This document shows positions 14,897-23,182 of a stretch of DNA of 32,605 nucleotides, piece after piece. The position numbers and the translations under genes are program-made. The DNA comes from CANKHJ01 sp035556495 (lineage in GTDB: Bacteria; Pseudomonadota; Alphaproteobacteria; Rhizobiales; Xanthobacteraceae). The notes under the pieces were generated by a model. The model saw only the letters and a program-made list of their open reading frames with translations, made no database searches and was not told the origin of the DNA. How positions within the stretch are numbered: the stretch's first letter is position 1; the number at the start of each line of letters is the position of its first letter. The stretch spans positions 1 through 32,605 of the forward strand of contig DATMEW010000058.1 in assembly GCA_035556495.1 (NCBI GenBank), read 5' to 3'.

Positions 14897-16558
14897 TCAA
14901 TCGCCTGCGGCCCTTTCCAACAGCAATTTGCATTCAATTTCAGTGAATTGCGCCGAGCCCCATAACGACTCTTGGGGGTGTTCCAGCCGCGTCCGGGCAT
15001 AGGCATCCGCGACCGCCGCCGGCGCGCTGGCCGCGAGGGCCGCCGCCGCCGCGACCTTGGTCAGCCGCTCAACGATGGCGCGGGCGGAGGCTTCGGCGGT
15101 TTCGGATCGCAGCATCGCCTGCGCCTCCGTCAGCAGTTTCGCCGCGCCCGGCAGCGCCGCCGTTTCGCGGCCCAGCGCCGTCATCACCGCCTGCGCCGCC
15201 TCCGGCTCGCGGGCGATGCCGCGCAGCACGTCGAGACAGATGACATTGCCGGAACCTTCCCAGATGGCGTTGACCGGCGCTTCGCGATACAGCCGCGCCA
15301 GCGGACTTTCCTCCACATAGCCGTTGCCGCCGAGGCACTCCATCGCCTCATAAGCGAAGCCCGGCGCAATCTTGCAGACCCAGTATTTGGCGATCGGCGT
15401 GAGCAGGCGCATCCGCGCGGTCTCGGCCGGGTCGTTCCCCCGGTCGAACGAACGGCAGAGCCGCATCACCAGCGCCGTGGCCGCCTCGACCTCCAGCGCC
15501 ATGTCCGCGAGCAGGTTGCGCATCAGCGGCTGGTCGATCAGCAGGCGGCCGAACACGGCGCGATGGCGCGCATGATGCAGCGCGCGGGCAAGCGCGGCGC
15601 GCATCAGCCCGCCGGACGCGATGGCGCAGTCCAGCCGCGTGAGCTGCACCATCCGAAGAATGGTGCGCACGCCGCGTCCTTCCTCGCCGACGCGCCAGGC
15701 AAAGGCATCGACGAATTCGACTTCGGACGAGGCGTTGGAACGGTTGCCGAGCTTGTCCTTGAGGCGCTGGAAGCGCAGGCCGTTCACAGCACCGTCCGGG
15801 CGGAAACGCGGCATCAGAAAGCAGGTCAGCCCGCCGTCCGCCTGCGCCAGCACGAGGAAGGCGTCGGACATCGGCGCGGACATGAACCACTTGTGCCCGA
15901 TGATGGAATAGGTATCGCCATCGCGCAGCGCGCGCGTGGTGTTGGCGCGAACATCCGTGCCGCCCTGCTTCTCGGTCATGCCCATGCCGAGGGTGATCGC
16001 GGTCTTGTCCCGCCACGGCACGAAACGCGCGTCGTAGCGCCGGCCGCGGATCAGCGGCAGCACCTGCGCCATCACCTCCGGCGCGGCGGCAAGCGCCGCC
16101 ACCGCGGCGCGGGTCATGGTGATGGGGCACATATGGCCGTTCTCGACCTGCCCCACCATGTGGTAGCGCGCCGCCCGCGCCAGCTCGGTCGGCAGCGGCC
16201 GCCCGGCCTCGTCCCAGGTCATGCAATGCAGGCCGGCGCTCATGCTCTCGGCCATCAGCCGGTGATAGGCGGGGTGGAATTCCACCGTATCGGCACGGAA
16301 GCCTCGGGCGTCGAAGATGCTCAGGCGTGGCGGCTGGTCGTTGGCCTGGCGGGCGAGATCGAACATTTCCGCCGCGCCCCAGCGGCGGCCGAATTCCACA
16401 AGTCCTTCGTCGTCCCGATCGCTGCCGAAGACGCGGACGGCGTCGCGCAGCGGCCTGTCGCTGCCATACAAGTCCACATCGGCATAAGGCGGCGGCTGGT
16501 TTGTCACCGCATGGGTGTCGAAGGACGGGAGGTCTTCGGTTTCGAACGGCTCCACCAT
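14897..16558 (-). CDS. aidB: AidB-like acyl-CoA dehydrogenase family flavoprotein
   Basis: A 553-residue protein of the AidB branch of the acyl-CoA dehydrogenase family. E. coli AidB (541 aa) is an FAD- and DNA-binding protein of the adaptive response that limits alkylation damage, with weak isovaleryl-CoA dehydrogenase activity. The start THAVTNQPPPYADVDLY is close to the AidB opening motif. Other supports are ITLGMGMTEKQGGTDVRANTT, the fatty-acyl-CoA-dehydrogenase-like LTRLDCAIASGGLMRAAL, and EAMECLGGNGYVEESPLARLYREAPVNAIWEGSGNV. No ada or alkB gene is adjacent. It is divergent from the aspartate carbamoyltransferase gene across 95 bases. Whether the C-terminal DNA-binding residues are conserved was not checked. 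Confidence 0.9.
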   Translation of the reverse strand: MVEPFETEDLPSFDTHAVTNQPPPYADVDLYGSDRPLRDAVRVFGSDRDDEGLVEFGRRWGAAEMFDLARQANDQPPRLSIFDARGFRADTVEFHPAYHRLMAESMSAGLHCMTWDEAGRPLPTELARAARYHMVGQVENGHMCPITMTRAAVAALAAAPEVMAQVLPLIRGRRYDARFVPWRDKTAITLGMGMTEKQGGTDVRANTTRALRDGDTYSIIGHKWFMSAPMSDAFLVLAQADGGLTCFLMPRFRPDGAVNGLRFQRLKDKLGNRSNASSEVEFVDAFAWRVGEEGRGVRTILRMVQLTRLDCAIASGGLMRAALARALHHARHRAVFGRLLIDQPLMRNLLADMALEVEAATALVMRLCRSFDRGNDPAETARMRLLTPIAKYWVCKIAPGFAYEAMECLGGNGYVEESPLARLYREAPVNAIWEGSGNVICLDVLRGIAREPEAAQAVMTALGRETAALPGAAKLLTEAQAMLRSETAEASARAIVERLTKVAAAAALAASAPAAVADAYARTRLEHPQESLWGSAQFTEIECKLLLERAAGD

Positions 16559-16615
16559 CTCGCTGCCTCCCGGCGATTATTCCGCCGCCATCCCCAGCCG
16601 GCTGCGCCCGCCGCC

Positions 16616-16644
16616 TTGCCGCGCCCCCGGAACGAGCCTATAGG
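16616..16644 (+). promoter_or_regulatory. Putative promoter of the fused aspartate carbamoyltransferase gene
   Basis: TTGCCG and TATAGG are separated by exactly 17 bases, each matching four of six consensus positions. The expected transcription start would fall only a few bases before ATG 16654, implying a nearly leaderless message; only a weak AGG is present as a ribosome site. Prediction by eye. Confidence 0.4.
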
Positions 16645-16653
16645 CCACTTTTG

Positions 16654-18090
16654 ATGACAGCCAGTCCGAACCCGGCGACCCGCCACCTCGTTTCGATCAA
16701 CGACCTCTCCGATGCGGAGATCGAAACGGTATTCCAGATCGCACAATCCTATCTCGATATGCTCCCCGATGCGCATTTCCGCTATCGCATCGGCCGCAGC
16801 ACCAACCTCGCCGCGCAGCATATCCTCGCCAGCCTGTTCTACGAGCCCTCGACGCGCACCCGCCTGTCCTTCGAAAGCGCGATGCTGCGCCTCGGCGGTG
16901 ATGTCATCACCAGCGCCGATCCGGCGACCTCCTCCGCCGCCAAGGGCGAGAGCCTGGCGGATTCCGTCCGTGTCATCGCCAATTATGCGGATGTGATCGT
17001 GATCCGCCATCCGCGCGACGGCGCGGCGCGGCTGGCGGCGGAATATTCGCCGATCCCGGTCATCAACGGCGGCGACGGCGCCCACGAGCATCCGACCCAG
17101 ACGCTCTGCGACATCTTCACCCTGTTCCAGAAGAGCCCGACGTTGCGCCACCGCAACATCGCGATCTCGGGCGACCTGCGCGGCAGCCGCACGATCCATT
17201 CCTTCGTCTATGCGCTGGCCCGCTTCGGCGCGAATATCATGACCATGCCCGCGCCGGGCATGGGCCTGCCGGCCCATGTGGACAGCCGCCTGCGCGAGGA
17301 ATTCGGCTGCCGCATCGCCTCCAAGGCGAGCTACCAGAACGAGAATGCGTCCGTGGACGCGCTCTATGTCACGCCGGACGAGCCGCACCAGCTCTCGCTG
17401 CGGCCGGATATCGACGCGGAGGTGAGCGTCGAAATCCAGAACAAGGTCGATGCGGTCTATGTTACCCGGTTCCAGAAGGAGCGTTGGGCCGACAAGGACC
17501 AGTCCTATCCGCGGATCGACGCGCAGTTCCTGCAAGGCTCGAAATACGCGGAAGCGAGCGTGCTGCATCCCCTGCCCCGCGTCGGCGAACTGGACATCTC
17601 CTTCGATGCCGACGACCGCGCGGTGTATTTCCAGCAGGCCGCCTATGGCGTGCCGATCCGCATGGCGCTGATCTCGCTGCTGCTCGGCGTCGCCCGTGCG
17701 CCTGCCTTCGCCACTTTCCCCGGCGGCTTCCGGGGCGGCCGCCACGCGACCTATCGCCAGCCCATGGGCACCGGCATTCACTGCGCCAATCCCAACTGCA
17801 TCGTGCAGGACGCCATGGAAGCGCAATATGCCAGCAACGCCTTCCATATCGTCGGCACGGAGAATGGCCGGCAGGCCCGGCTGCGCTGCTTCTATTGCGA
17901 GAGCGATATCGAGCACTTCGTGACGGCCGACCGCGCGACGGGGCGCTTTTCCGCCGACCAGCAGACGCTCAAGGCCGTGCTGGCGGAGGCTGACCCCGCC
18001 GTGGCCCAGCAGCGGCTTGCCGACATCGTCCTGTTCGACTCGGAAAACGCGGCGCGCACGGCGGGTTTCGAGGCCGCGCCGCCATCATGA
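16654..18090 (+). CDS. pyrB: Aspartate carbamoyltransferase: PyrB catalytic chain fused to PyrI-type zinc domain
   Basis: A 478-residue enzyme predicted to make N-carbamoyl-L-aspartate in pyrimidine synthesis. Residues 1-345 are an E. coli-type PyrB chain: S66-T-R-T-R (carbamoyl phosphate loop), ATSSAAKGESLADS (lysine from the neighbouring subunit), VIRHP, HPTQTLCDIF, GDLRGSRTIHS, VTRFQKERW, and VLHPLPR...AVYFQQA. All catalytic residues I know appear kept. After a 30-residue linker comes C377-x4-C382-x29-C412-x2-C415 (CANPNC...CFYC), the pattern of the PyrI zinc domain (C-x4-C-x23-C-x2-C in E. coli), then a 60-residue tail. The PyrI nucleotide-binding domain is absent, so ATP/CTP control should be lost. 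Similar fusions are known, for example in Thermotoga. Start ATG 16654 is chosen over an upstream antisense extension. Confidence 0.9.
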   Translation: MTASPNPATRHLVSINDLSDAEIETVFQIAQSYLDMLPDAHFRYRIGRSTNLAAQHILASLFYEPSTRTRLSFESAMLRLGGDVITSADPATSSAAKGESLADSVRVIANYADVIVIRHPRDGAARLAAEYSPIPVINGGDGAHEHPTQTLCDIFTLFQKSPTLRHRNIAISGDLRGSRTIHSFVYALARFGANIMTMPAPGMGLPAHVDSRLREEFGCRIASKASYQNENASVDALYVTPDEPHQLSLRPDIDAEVSVEIQNKVDAVYVTRFQKERWADKDQSYPRIDAQFLQGSKYAEASVLHPLPRVGELDISFDADDRAVYFQQAAYGVPIRMALISLLLGVARAPAFATFPGGFRGGRHATYRQPMGTGIHCANPNCIVQDAMEAQYASNAFHIVGTENGRQARLRCFYCESDIEHFVTADRATGRFSADQQTLKAVLAEADPAVAQQRLADIVLFDSENAARTAGFEAAPPS

Positions 18091-18105
18091 GCCGGACCGC
18101 CGCCG

Positions 18106-18750
18106 ATGCTTGATCCCGTCAACTGGACCATCGGCATCCGCGCCATGGCCGGCGCCATCGCGCTGGGCTATCTGCTCGGCTCGATCCCGTTCGGCCTTCT
18201 CATCACGCGGCTGACCGGCGGCGGCGACATCCGCGCCATCGGCTCCGGCAATATCGGCGCGACCAACGTGCTGCGCACCGGCCGCAAGGGTCTCGCGGCG
18301 CTGACCCTCATCGGCGATGCGCTGAAGGGCACGGCCGCCGTCCTGCTCTGCCAGTATCTCTGGGGCCCGGAAGGCGCGCTGCTGGCGGGCCTGTTCGCCT
18401 TCCTCGGCCACCTCTTTCCGGTCTGGCTCGGCTTCAAGGGCGGCAAGGGCGTCTCGACCTATATCGGCCTGCTGCTGGCCATGGCCTGGCCGGTGGCGCT
18501 CGCCTTCTGCGCCATCTGGCTGCTGGTCGCCTGGGCGACGCGCTATTCCTCCCTGTCCGCTCTCGTCGCCAGCGCCATCAGCCCGGCGATCTTGTGGGCC
18601 ATGGGCGATCTGCGCGCGGCGGACCTGTTCTTCCTGCTGACGCTGTTCCTGTGGCTGATGCATCGGGAGAATATCGGACGGCTCATCAAGGGCGGCGAAA
18701 GCCGGATCGGCGAGAGCAAGAACGGCGCACCGCCCGCGCCGGAATCCTGA
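18106..18750 (+). CDS. plsY: PlsY, glycerol-3-phosphate acyltransferase
   Basis: A 214-residue inner-membrane enzyme that transfers the acyl group of acyl-phosphate to glycerol-3-phosphate, the first committed step of phospholipid synthesis in most bacteria. The family motifs are all visible: LLGSIPFGLLITRL, DIRAIGSGNIGATNVLR (substrate loop), GHLFPVWLGFKGGKGVSTYIG (phosphate-binding glycine-rich loop) and MHRENIGRLIKG at the end. Five or more hydrophobic segments fit the known topology. It starts 15 bases after the carbamoyltransferase stop, so co-transcription is likely. The plsY-dprA-topA order is standard in Rhizobiales, where pyrC usually stands just upstream; here pyrC is absent. Confidence 0.96.
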   Translation: MLDPVNWTIGIRAMAGAIALGYLLGSIPFGLLITRLTGGGDIRAIGSGNIGATNVLRTGRKGLAALTLIGDALKGTAAVLLCQYLWGPEGALLAGLFAFLGHLFPVWLGFKGGKGVSTYIGLLLAMAWPVALAFCAIWLLVAWATRYSSLSALVASAISPAILWAMGDLRAADLFFLLTLFLWLMHRENIGRLIKGGESRIGESKNGAPPAPES

Positions 18751-18802
18751 AGCAGCGCAGCCGCCGGTTGTAGCCGGGTTCCATTTGCGGAATGATGGCG
18801 GC

Positions 18803-19939
18803 ATGCCGCCCTCCGCGACCAGCCCCACAACCAGCTCCCGACTGACCGACGCCCAGCGGCTCGACTGGCTGCGGCTGATCCGCAGCGACAATGTCGGCCC
18901 CCGCACCTTCCGCACGCTGCTCAACCGCTACGGCAGCGCCCGTGAGGCGCTGGCGGCCCTGCCCCAGCTTGCCCGCAAGGGCGGCGCGCCCCGGCCGGGC
19001 CATATCTGCACCGAAGCGGAGGCGGCACGCGAACTGGCCATGAGCGCCCGGCTGGGCGTCAGCCTCGCGGCGGCTGGCGAGCCCGGCTATCCGCCCCTGC
19101 TGCGCATGATCGACGACCCGCCGCCGCTGCTGGCGGTGCGCGGCCGGCCGGATGTGTTGGCAAGACCGATGGTCGGCATCGTCGGCTCCCGCAACGCCTC
19201 GGCCGCCGGCCTGCGGATGGCGGAACGGCTGGCGCACGATCTTGCGGATGCGGGCTATGCCGTCGCCTCCGGCCTTGCCCGCGGCATCGACACCGCCGCC
19301 CATCGCGCGACCCTCGCCACCGGGACGGTGGCCGCCCTCGCAGGCGGACACAACCGCATCTATCCCGCCGAGAATGTGCCGCTGCTGGAACGGCTGCTGG
19401 AGCATGGCGCGGCGATCTCGGAAATGCCGCTGGAATGGGAGCCGCGAGCCCGCGATTTCCCGCGCCGCAACCGGCTGATCTCCGGCGTCTCGCTCGGCGT
19501 CGTCATCGTCGAAGCGGCGCGGCGCTCCGGCTCGCTGATCACGGCGCGGATGGCGCTGGAACAGGGCCGCGACGTGTTCGCCGTGCCGGGCTCGCCGCTC
19601 GACCCGCGCGCGGAGGGCACCAATGATCTCATCAAGCAGGGCGCGGCGCTGGTCACATGCGCGGCGGACATCACCGATGTGCTGGCGATGATGGCCGGGC
19701 AGCAGCCGGATTCCGTCCCGCCCCGCGACACCGGGGCCGACGAGGACGACCTCTCCTACGAGCCGGCCGATGCGGAGAGGAACCGGGTGCTCGACCTGCT
19801 GGGACCCGCGCCGGTGACGATGGACGATCTGATCCGCCTGTCTGGCATTCCCGCCGCCACAGTCCGCATCGCGCTGCTGGAACTGGAATTGGCCGGCCGG
19901 CTCGAACGCCACCGCGGCGGCCTGCTCTCCCTGATGTGA
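18803..19939 (+). CDS. dprA: DprA, DNA-processing protein A (Smf)
   Basis: A 378-residue protein. DprA binds incoming single-stranded DNA during natural transformation and loads RecA onto it; it is also kept by many bacteria not known to be competent. The Rossmann-like core shows MVGIVGSRNASAAGLRMAERL, YAVASGLARGIDTAAHRATL, FPRRNRLISGVSLGVVIVEAA, GSLITARMALEQGRDVFAVPGS and GTNDLIKQGA. An N-terminal SAM-like domain (DWLRLIRSDNVGPRTFRTLL) and a C-terminal winged-helix (VLDLLGPAPVTMDDLIRLSG, TVRIALLELELAGRLERHRGG) complete the usual architecture. ATG 18803 was chosen over TTG 18785. It follows plsY by 52 bases. Confidence 0.95.
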   Translation: MPPSATSPTTSSRLTDAQRLDWLRLIRSDNVGPRTFRTLLNRYGSAREALAALPQLARKGGAPRPGHICTEAEAARELAMSARLGVSLAAAGEPGYPPLLRMIDDPPPLLAVRGRPDVLARPMVGIVGSRNASAAGLRMAERLAHDLADAGYAVASGLARGIDTAAHRATLATGTVAALAGGHNRIYPAENVPLLERLLEHGAAISEMPLEWEPRARDFPRRNRLISGVSLGVVIVEAARRSGSLITARMALEQGRDVFAVPGSPLDPRAEGTNDLIKQGAALVTCAADITDVLAMMAGQQPDSVPPRDTGADEDDLSYEPADAERNRVLDLLGPAPVTMDDLIRLSGIPAATVRIALLELELAGRLERHRGGLLSLM

Positions 19940-19959
19940 GGCGCGACACCCGCGCCGGC

Positions 19960-20145
19960 TCAGGACGGCGGGTCGAGCCGCCGCATCTGGGCTTCGGCCT
20001 CAAGCCGGGCCATTTCCAGAAGATAGGCCAGCGAACCCAATCCACACTCGCGCGCAACGCCAGCAAGCTCACCCGAGATACTGGCAATATAGGATGCGGT
20101 CGCGGCCCTTTCCGTCACCTCATCGTGCCCGGAACTGTGGTCCAT
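19960..20145 (-). CDS. Small conserved hypothetical protein between dprA and topA
   Basis: A 61-residue protein read opposite to the flanking genes. The ribosome site AAGGGAGG six bases before ATG 20145 is excellent and supports translation. The sequence (ASISGELAGVARECGLGSLAYLLEMARLEAEAQ) is mostly one long amphipathic helix. I recall similar short helices encoded at the same position in other Rhizobiales, but this is from memory and cannot be checked here. No membrane or signal segment is seen. The function is unknown. Its upstream region is the AT-rich interval shared with topA. Confidence 0.65.
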   Translation of the reverse strand: MDHSSGHDEVTERAATASYIASISGELAGVARECGLGSLAYLLEMARLEAEAQMRRLDPPS

Positions 20146-20399
20146 CGGCGCCTCCCTTGGCGAAGTGAAGCGGATCGCTATTTTTTCTTATGATAGAATA
20201 CAATATATATTACACTCAATGGTTGCAATGTCACTTGTTAATTTTACGTTGGTTTATGGCGAGTTCACGGCTCCGGATTATTTTCACCCAATCAGGCTCA
20301 TTTGACTCGGTCGCACGAAGCACCCATCTTCCGGCCCTGCGGAAATGGGACGATGACCTATATTCCGGTTGAGTTTTCAGCCATAAGACATTGATTATA
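20146..20399. other. AT-rich intergenic interval upstream of topA
   Basis: This 254-base stretch is much richer in A+T than the surroundings: bases 20161-20220 are 30% G+C, including TTTTTTCTTATGATAGAATA and CAATATATATTACACTC. It separates the divergent small gene and topA, so it must hold both promoters, although no convincing -35/-10 pair with correct spacing was found. A short open frame inside (20190-20372) resembles no protein. Supercoiling-sensitive control of topA is a reasonable expectation for such a region, but this is inference. Confidence 0.5.
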
Positions 20400-23081
20400 A
20401 TGAACGTCGTTGTTGTCGAATCTCCCGCGAAAGCGAAAACGATCCAGAAGTATCTCGGCCCCGGCTACGAGGTTCTGGCCTCGTTCGGCCATGTGCGGGA
20501 TCTGCCGGCCAAGAACGGTTCGGTCGATCCGGACGCCGATTTCAACATGCTGTGGGAGGTGGACAGCAAGTCGCAGCAGCGCCTGAACGACATCGCCCGC
20601 GCCCTCAAAAGTGCCGACCGGCTCGTGCTCGCCACCGACCCCGACCGTGAAGGCGAAGCCATTTCCTGGCATGTGCTGGAAGTGCTCAAGGAGAAGAAGG
20701 CGCTCAAATCCCAGGCCGTCGAGCGGGTGGTGTTCAACGCCATCACCAAGCAAGCGATCCAGGAGGCGATGAAACATCCGCGCCAGATCGACGATGCGCT
20801 GGTGGATGCCTACCGCGCCCGCCGCGCGCTGGACTATCTCGTCGGCTTCTCGCTCTCCCCGGTGCTGTGGCGCAAGCTGCCCGGCGCGCGCTCGGCCGGG
20901 CGGGTGCAGTCCGTCGCGCTGCGGCTGGTCTGCGACCGCGAGCTGGAAATCGAGAAATTCGTCCCGCGCGAATACTGGTCGCTGGTGGCGACGCTCACCA
21001 CGCCGCGCGGCGACACCTTCGAGGCGCGCCTCGTAGGCGCGGACGGCAAGCGCATCCAGCGGCTCGACGTCGGCACCGGCGCGGAAGCCGAAGCCTTCAA
21101 GCAGGCGCTTGAGGCCGCCGCTTTCTCCGTCGCCTCGGTGGAGGCCAAGCCCGCCCGGCGCAACCCGTTCCCGCCCTTCACCACCTCGACGCTCCAGCAG
21201 GAGGCGAGCCGCAAGCTCGGCTTCGCGCCGGCGCACACCATGCGCGTCGCCCAGCGGCTCTATGAGGGCATCGATATCGGCGGCGAGACCGTCGGCCTCA
21301 TCACCTATATGCGAACGGACGGCGTGCAGATCGCCGACGAGGCGATCCAGTCCGCCCGCAGCGTGATCGGCGCGGACTATGGCAATCGCTACCTGCCGGA
21401 CGCCCCGCGCCGCTACCAGACCAAGGCCAAGAACGCCCAGGAGGCCCACGAGGCCATCCGCCCGACCGACCTCGCCCGGCGGCCGAAGGACGTGACCCGC
21501 CATCTCGACCGCGACCAGGCCCGGCTCTATGAGCTGATCTGGCTGCGCACCATCGCCAGCCAGATGGAATCGGCCGAACTCGAACGCACCACCGTGGACA
21601 TCACGGCCAAGGCCGGCGGCCGCGTCATCGACCTGCGCGCCACCGGCACCGTGATCAAATTCGACGGCTTCCTCACGCTCTATCAGGAGAGCAAGGACGA
21701 CGACGAGGGCGACGACGAATCCCGCCGCCTGCCCGCCATGAGCGCCGGCGAAGCGCTGAAGAAAGAGAAGATCGACGCCACCCAGCATTTCACCGAGCCG
21801 CCGCCGCGCTATTCGGAAGCCTCACTGGTCAAGCGCATGGAAGAACTCGGCATCGGCCGGCCCTCCACCTATGCCTCGATCCTTCAGGTGTTGCAGGATC
21901 GCGGCTATGTGAAGCTGGAGAAGAAGCGCCTCATGGCCGAGGACAAGGGCCGCGTCGTCACGGCCTTCCTCGAAAGCTTCTTCACGCGCTATGTCGAATA
22001 CGACTTCACCGCTGGCCTCGAAGAACAGCTCGACCTCGTCTCCAACAACGAAATGGCCTGGCGCGACCTGCTGCGCGCTTTCTGGAGCGGCTTCACCGGC
22101 GCGCTGGACGAGATCAAGGACCTGCGCATCGGCGATGTGCTCACCGCGCTGGACGAGATGCTGGCGCCGCACATCTTCCCGCCCAAGGCGGACGGCACCG
22201 ATCCCCGGCTCTGCCCGAGCTGCGGCAGCGGCCGGCTGTCGCTGAAGCTCGGCAAGTTCGGCGCCTTCCTCGGCTGCTCGAACTATCCCGAATGCCGCTT
22301 TACCCGCCCGCTCGCCGCCAATGGCGACGGCGCGCCGGAGGTCGAGAACAAGCTGCTCGGCCAGGACCCGGAGACCGGCCTCGACGTCACGCTGCGCAAC
22401 GGCCGGTTCGGGCCGTATATCCAGCTCGGCGAGCCGGTGGAGAAGGAAAAGCCCAAGCGCGCCGGCATCCCGCGCGGCATGCCCCCGGACGAAATCGACC
22501 TCGAAACGGCGCTGGGCCTGCTGTCCCTGCCCCGCGAGATCGGAAAGCATCCCGAAAGCGGCGAGCCGATCCTCGCCGGCATCGGCCGTTTCGGGCCTTA
22601 CGTCCAGCACGGCAAGGCTTATGCGAGTCTTGAGCCGGGCGACGAGGTGCTGCATGTCGGCCTCAACCGCGCCGTGACCCTGTTGGCCGGGAAAGCCGCC
22701 AAGGGCGGCCGGCGCTTCGGCGCTGATCCCGGCAAGTCTCTGGGCACGCATCCGGACGGCGGGGAGGTCATCGCCAAGAACGGCCGCTACGGCGCCTATG
22801 TCAGCCATAACGGCGTGAACGCGACCCTTCCGCGCGACAAAACGCTCGACACCATCACGCTGGAAGAGGCGATCCCGCTGCTGGCGGAGCGTGCCGCCAA
22901 GGGACCAGCCAAGCCGAAGCGCGGGGCGAAGAAGGTCGCGGCGAAGGCCGAAGGCGGCACGGCGAAGAAGGCCGCTCCAAAGAAGGCCGCCAAGAAGACA
23001 AGCGCCAAGAAGGCGACCAAGAAAAGCGCAGCCAAAAAGAAGGCAGCCAAGAAGCCCGCGTCGAAAGCGGCTTCGGACTGA
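20400..23081 (+). CDS. topA: TopA, DNA topoisomerase I (type IA)
   Basis: An 893-residue enzyme that relaxes negative supercoils by passing one strand through a transient break. The TOPRIM acid residues are in VVVESPAKAKT and DPDREGEAISWH. The active tyrosine is Y303 in LITYMRTDGV. The cap domain (EAHEAIRPTD) and IGRPSTYASIL are typical. After the core there is one four-cysteine zinc motif (C605-x2-C608-x17-C626-x5-C632). Several cysteine-free repeats follow, of the form GRFGPYIQLGEP, GRFGPYVQHGK and NGRYGAYVSHNG, as usual in alphaproteobacteria. The final 60 residues are a Lys/Ala tail (KKAAPKKAAKKTSAKKATKK). ATG 20400 is used; an in-frame TTG nine bases earlier is unlikely. Confidence 0.97.
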   Translation: MNVVVVESPAKAKTIQKYLGPGYEVLASFGHVRDLPAKNGSVDPDADFNMLWEVDSKSQQRLNDIARALKSADRLVLATDPDREGEAISWHVLEVLKEKKALKSQAVERVVFNAITKQAIQEAMKHPRQIDDALVDAYRARRALDYLVGFSLSPVLWRKLPGARSAGRVQSVALRLVCDRELEIEKFVPREYWSLVATLTTPRGDTFEARLVGADGKRIQRLDVGTGAEAEAFKQALEAAAFSVASVEAKPARRNPFPPFTTSTLQQEASRKLGFAPAHTMRVAQRLYEGIDIGGETVGLITYMRTDGVQIADEAIQSARSVIGADYGNRYLPDAPRRYQTKAKNAQEAHEAIRPTDLARRPKDVTRHLDRDQARLYELIWLRTIASQMESAELERTTVDITAKAGGRVIDLRATGTVIKFDGFLTLYQESKDDDEGDDESRRLPAMSAGEALKKEKIDATQHFTEPPPRYSEASLVKRMEELGIGRPSTYASILQVLQDRGYVKLEKKRLMAEDKGRVVTAFLESFFTRYVEYDFTAGLEEQLDLVSNNEMAWRDLLRAFWSGFTGALDEIKDLRIGDVLTALDEMLAPHIFPPKADGTDPRLCPSCGSGRLSLKLGKFGAFLGCSNYPECRFTRPLAANGDGAPEVENKLLGQDPETGLDVTLRNGRFGPYIQLGEPVEKEKPKRAGIPRGMPPDEIDLETALGLLSLPREIGKHPESGEPILAGIGRFGPYVQHGKAYASLEPGDEVLHVGLNRAVTLLAGKAAKGGRRFGADPGKSLGTHPDGGEVIAKNGRYGAYVSHNGVNATLPRDKTLDTITLEEAIPLLAERAAKGPAKPKRGAKKVAAKAEGGTAKKAAPKKAAKKTSAKKATKKSAAKKKAAKKPASKAASD

Positions 23082-23164
23082 CCGGTGACGCCGGCCAGCC
23101 CTGACGCAGCGCCGGGGCCGGTCCATTTCGGCGCTGGCAACGGGGCGGCCGAGAGCCTACATAT

Positions 23165-23182
23165 GCGGCATTGCCGCGTTTT
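23165..23182 (+). terminator. Weak possible terminator after topA
   Basis: A short 5-bp hairpin GCGGC-ATT-GCCGC is followed by GTTTT. It overlaps the left end of a dispersed repeat, so a terminator role is uncertain. Confidence 0.3.

Noticed and set aside
14972..16654. 560-codon plus-strand frame opposite aidB
   Set aside because: Composition is dominated by Arg/His/Gly/Ala typical of antisense frames in GC-rich DNA, whereas the minus strand encodes a complete AidB.
16504..17916. 470-codon minus-strand frame opposite the carbamoyltransferase gene
   Set aside because: It shows no motifs and overlaps an unmistakable enzyme; treated as a shadow frame.
20396..20401. Perfect TATAAT just at the topA start with TTGAGT upstream
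   Set aside because: The spacing is 21 bases and the hexamer overlaps the ATG, so transcription would begin inside the gene.
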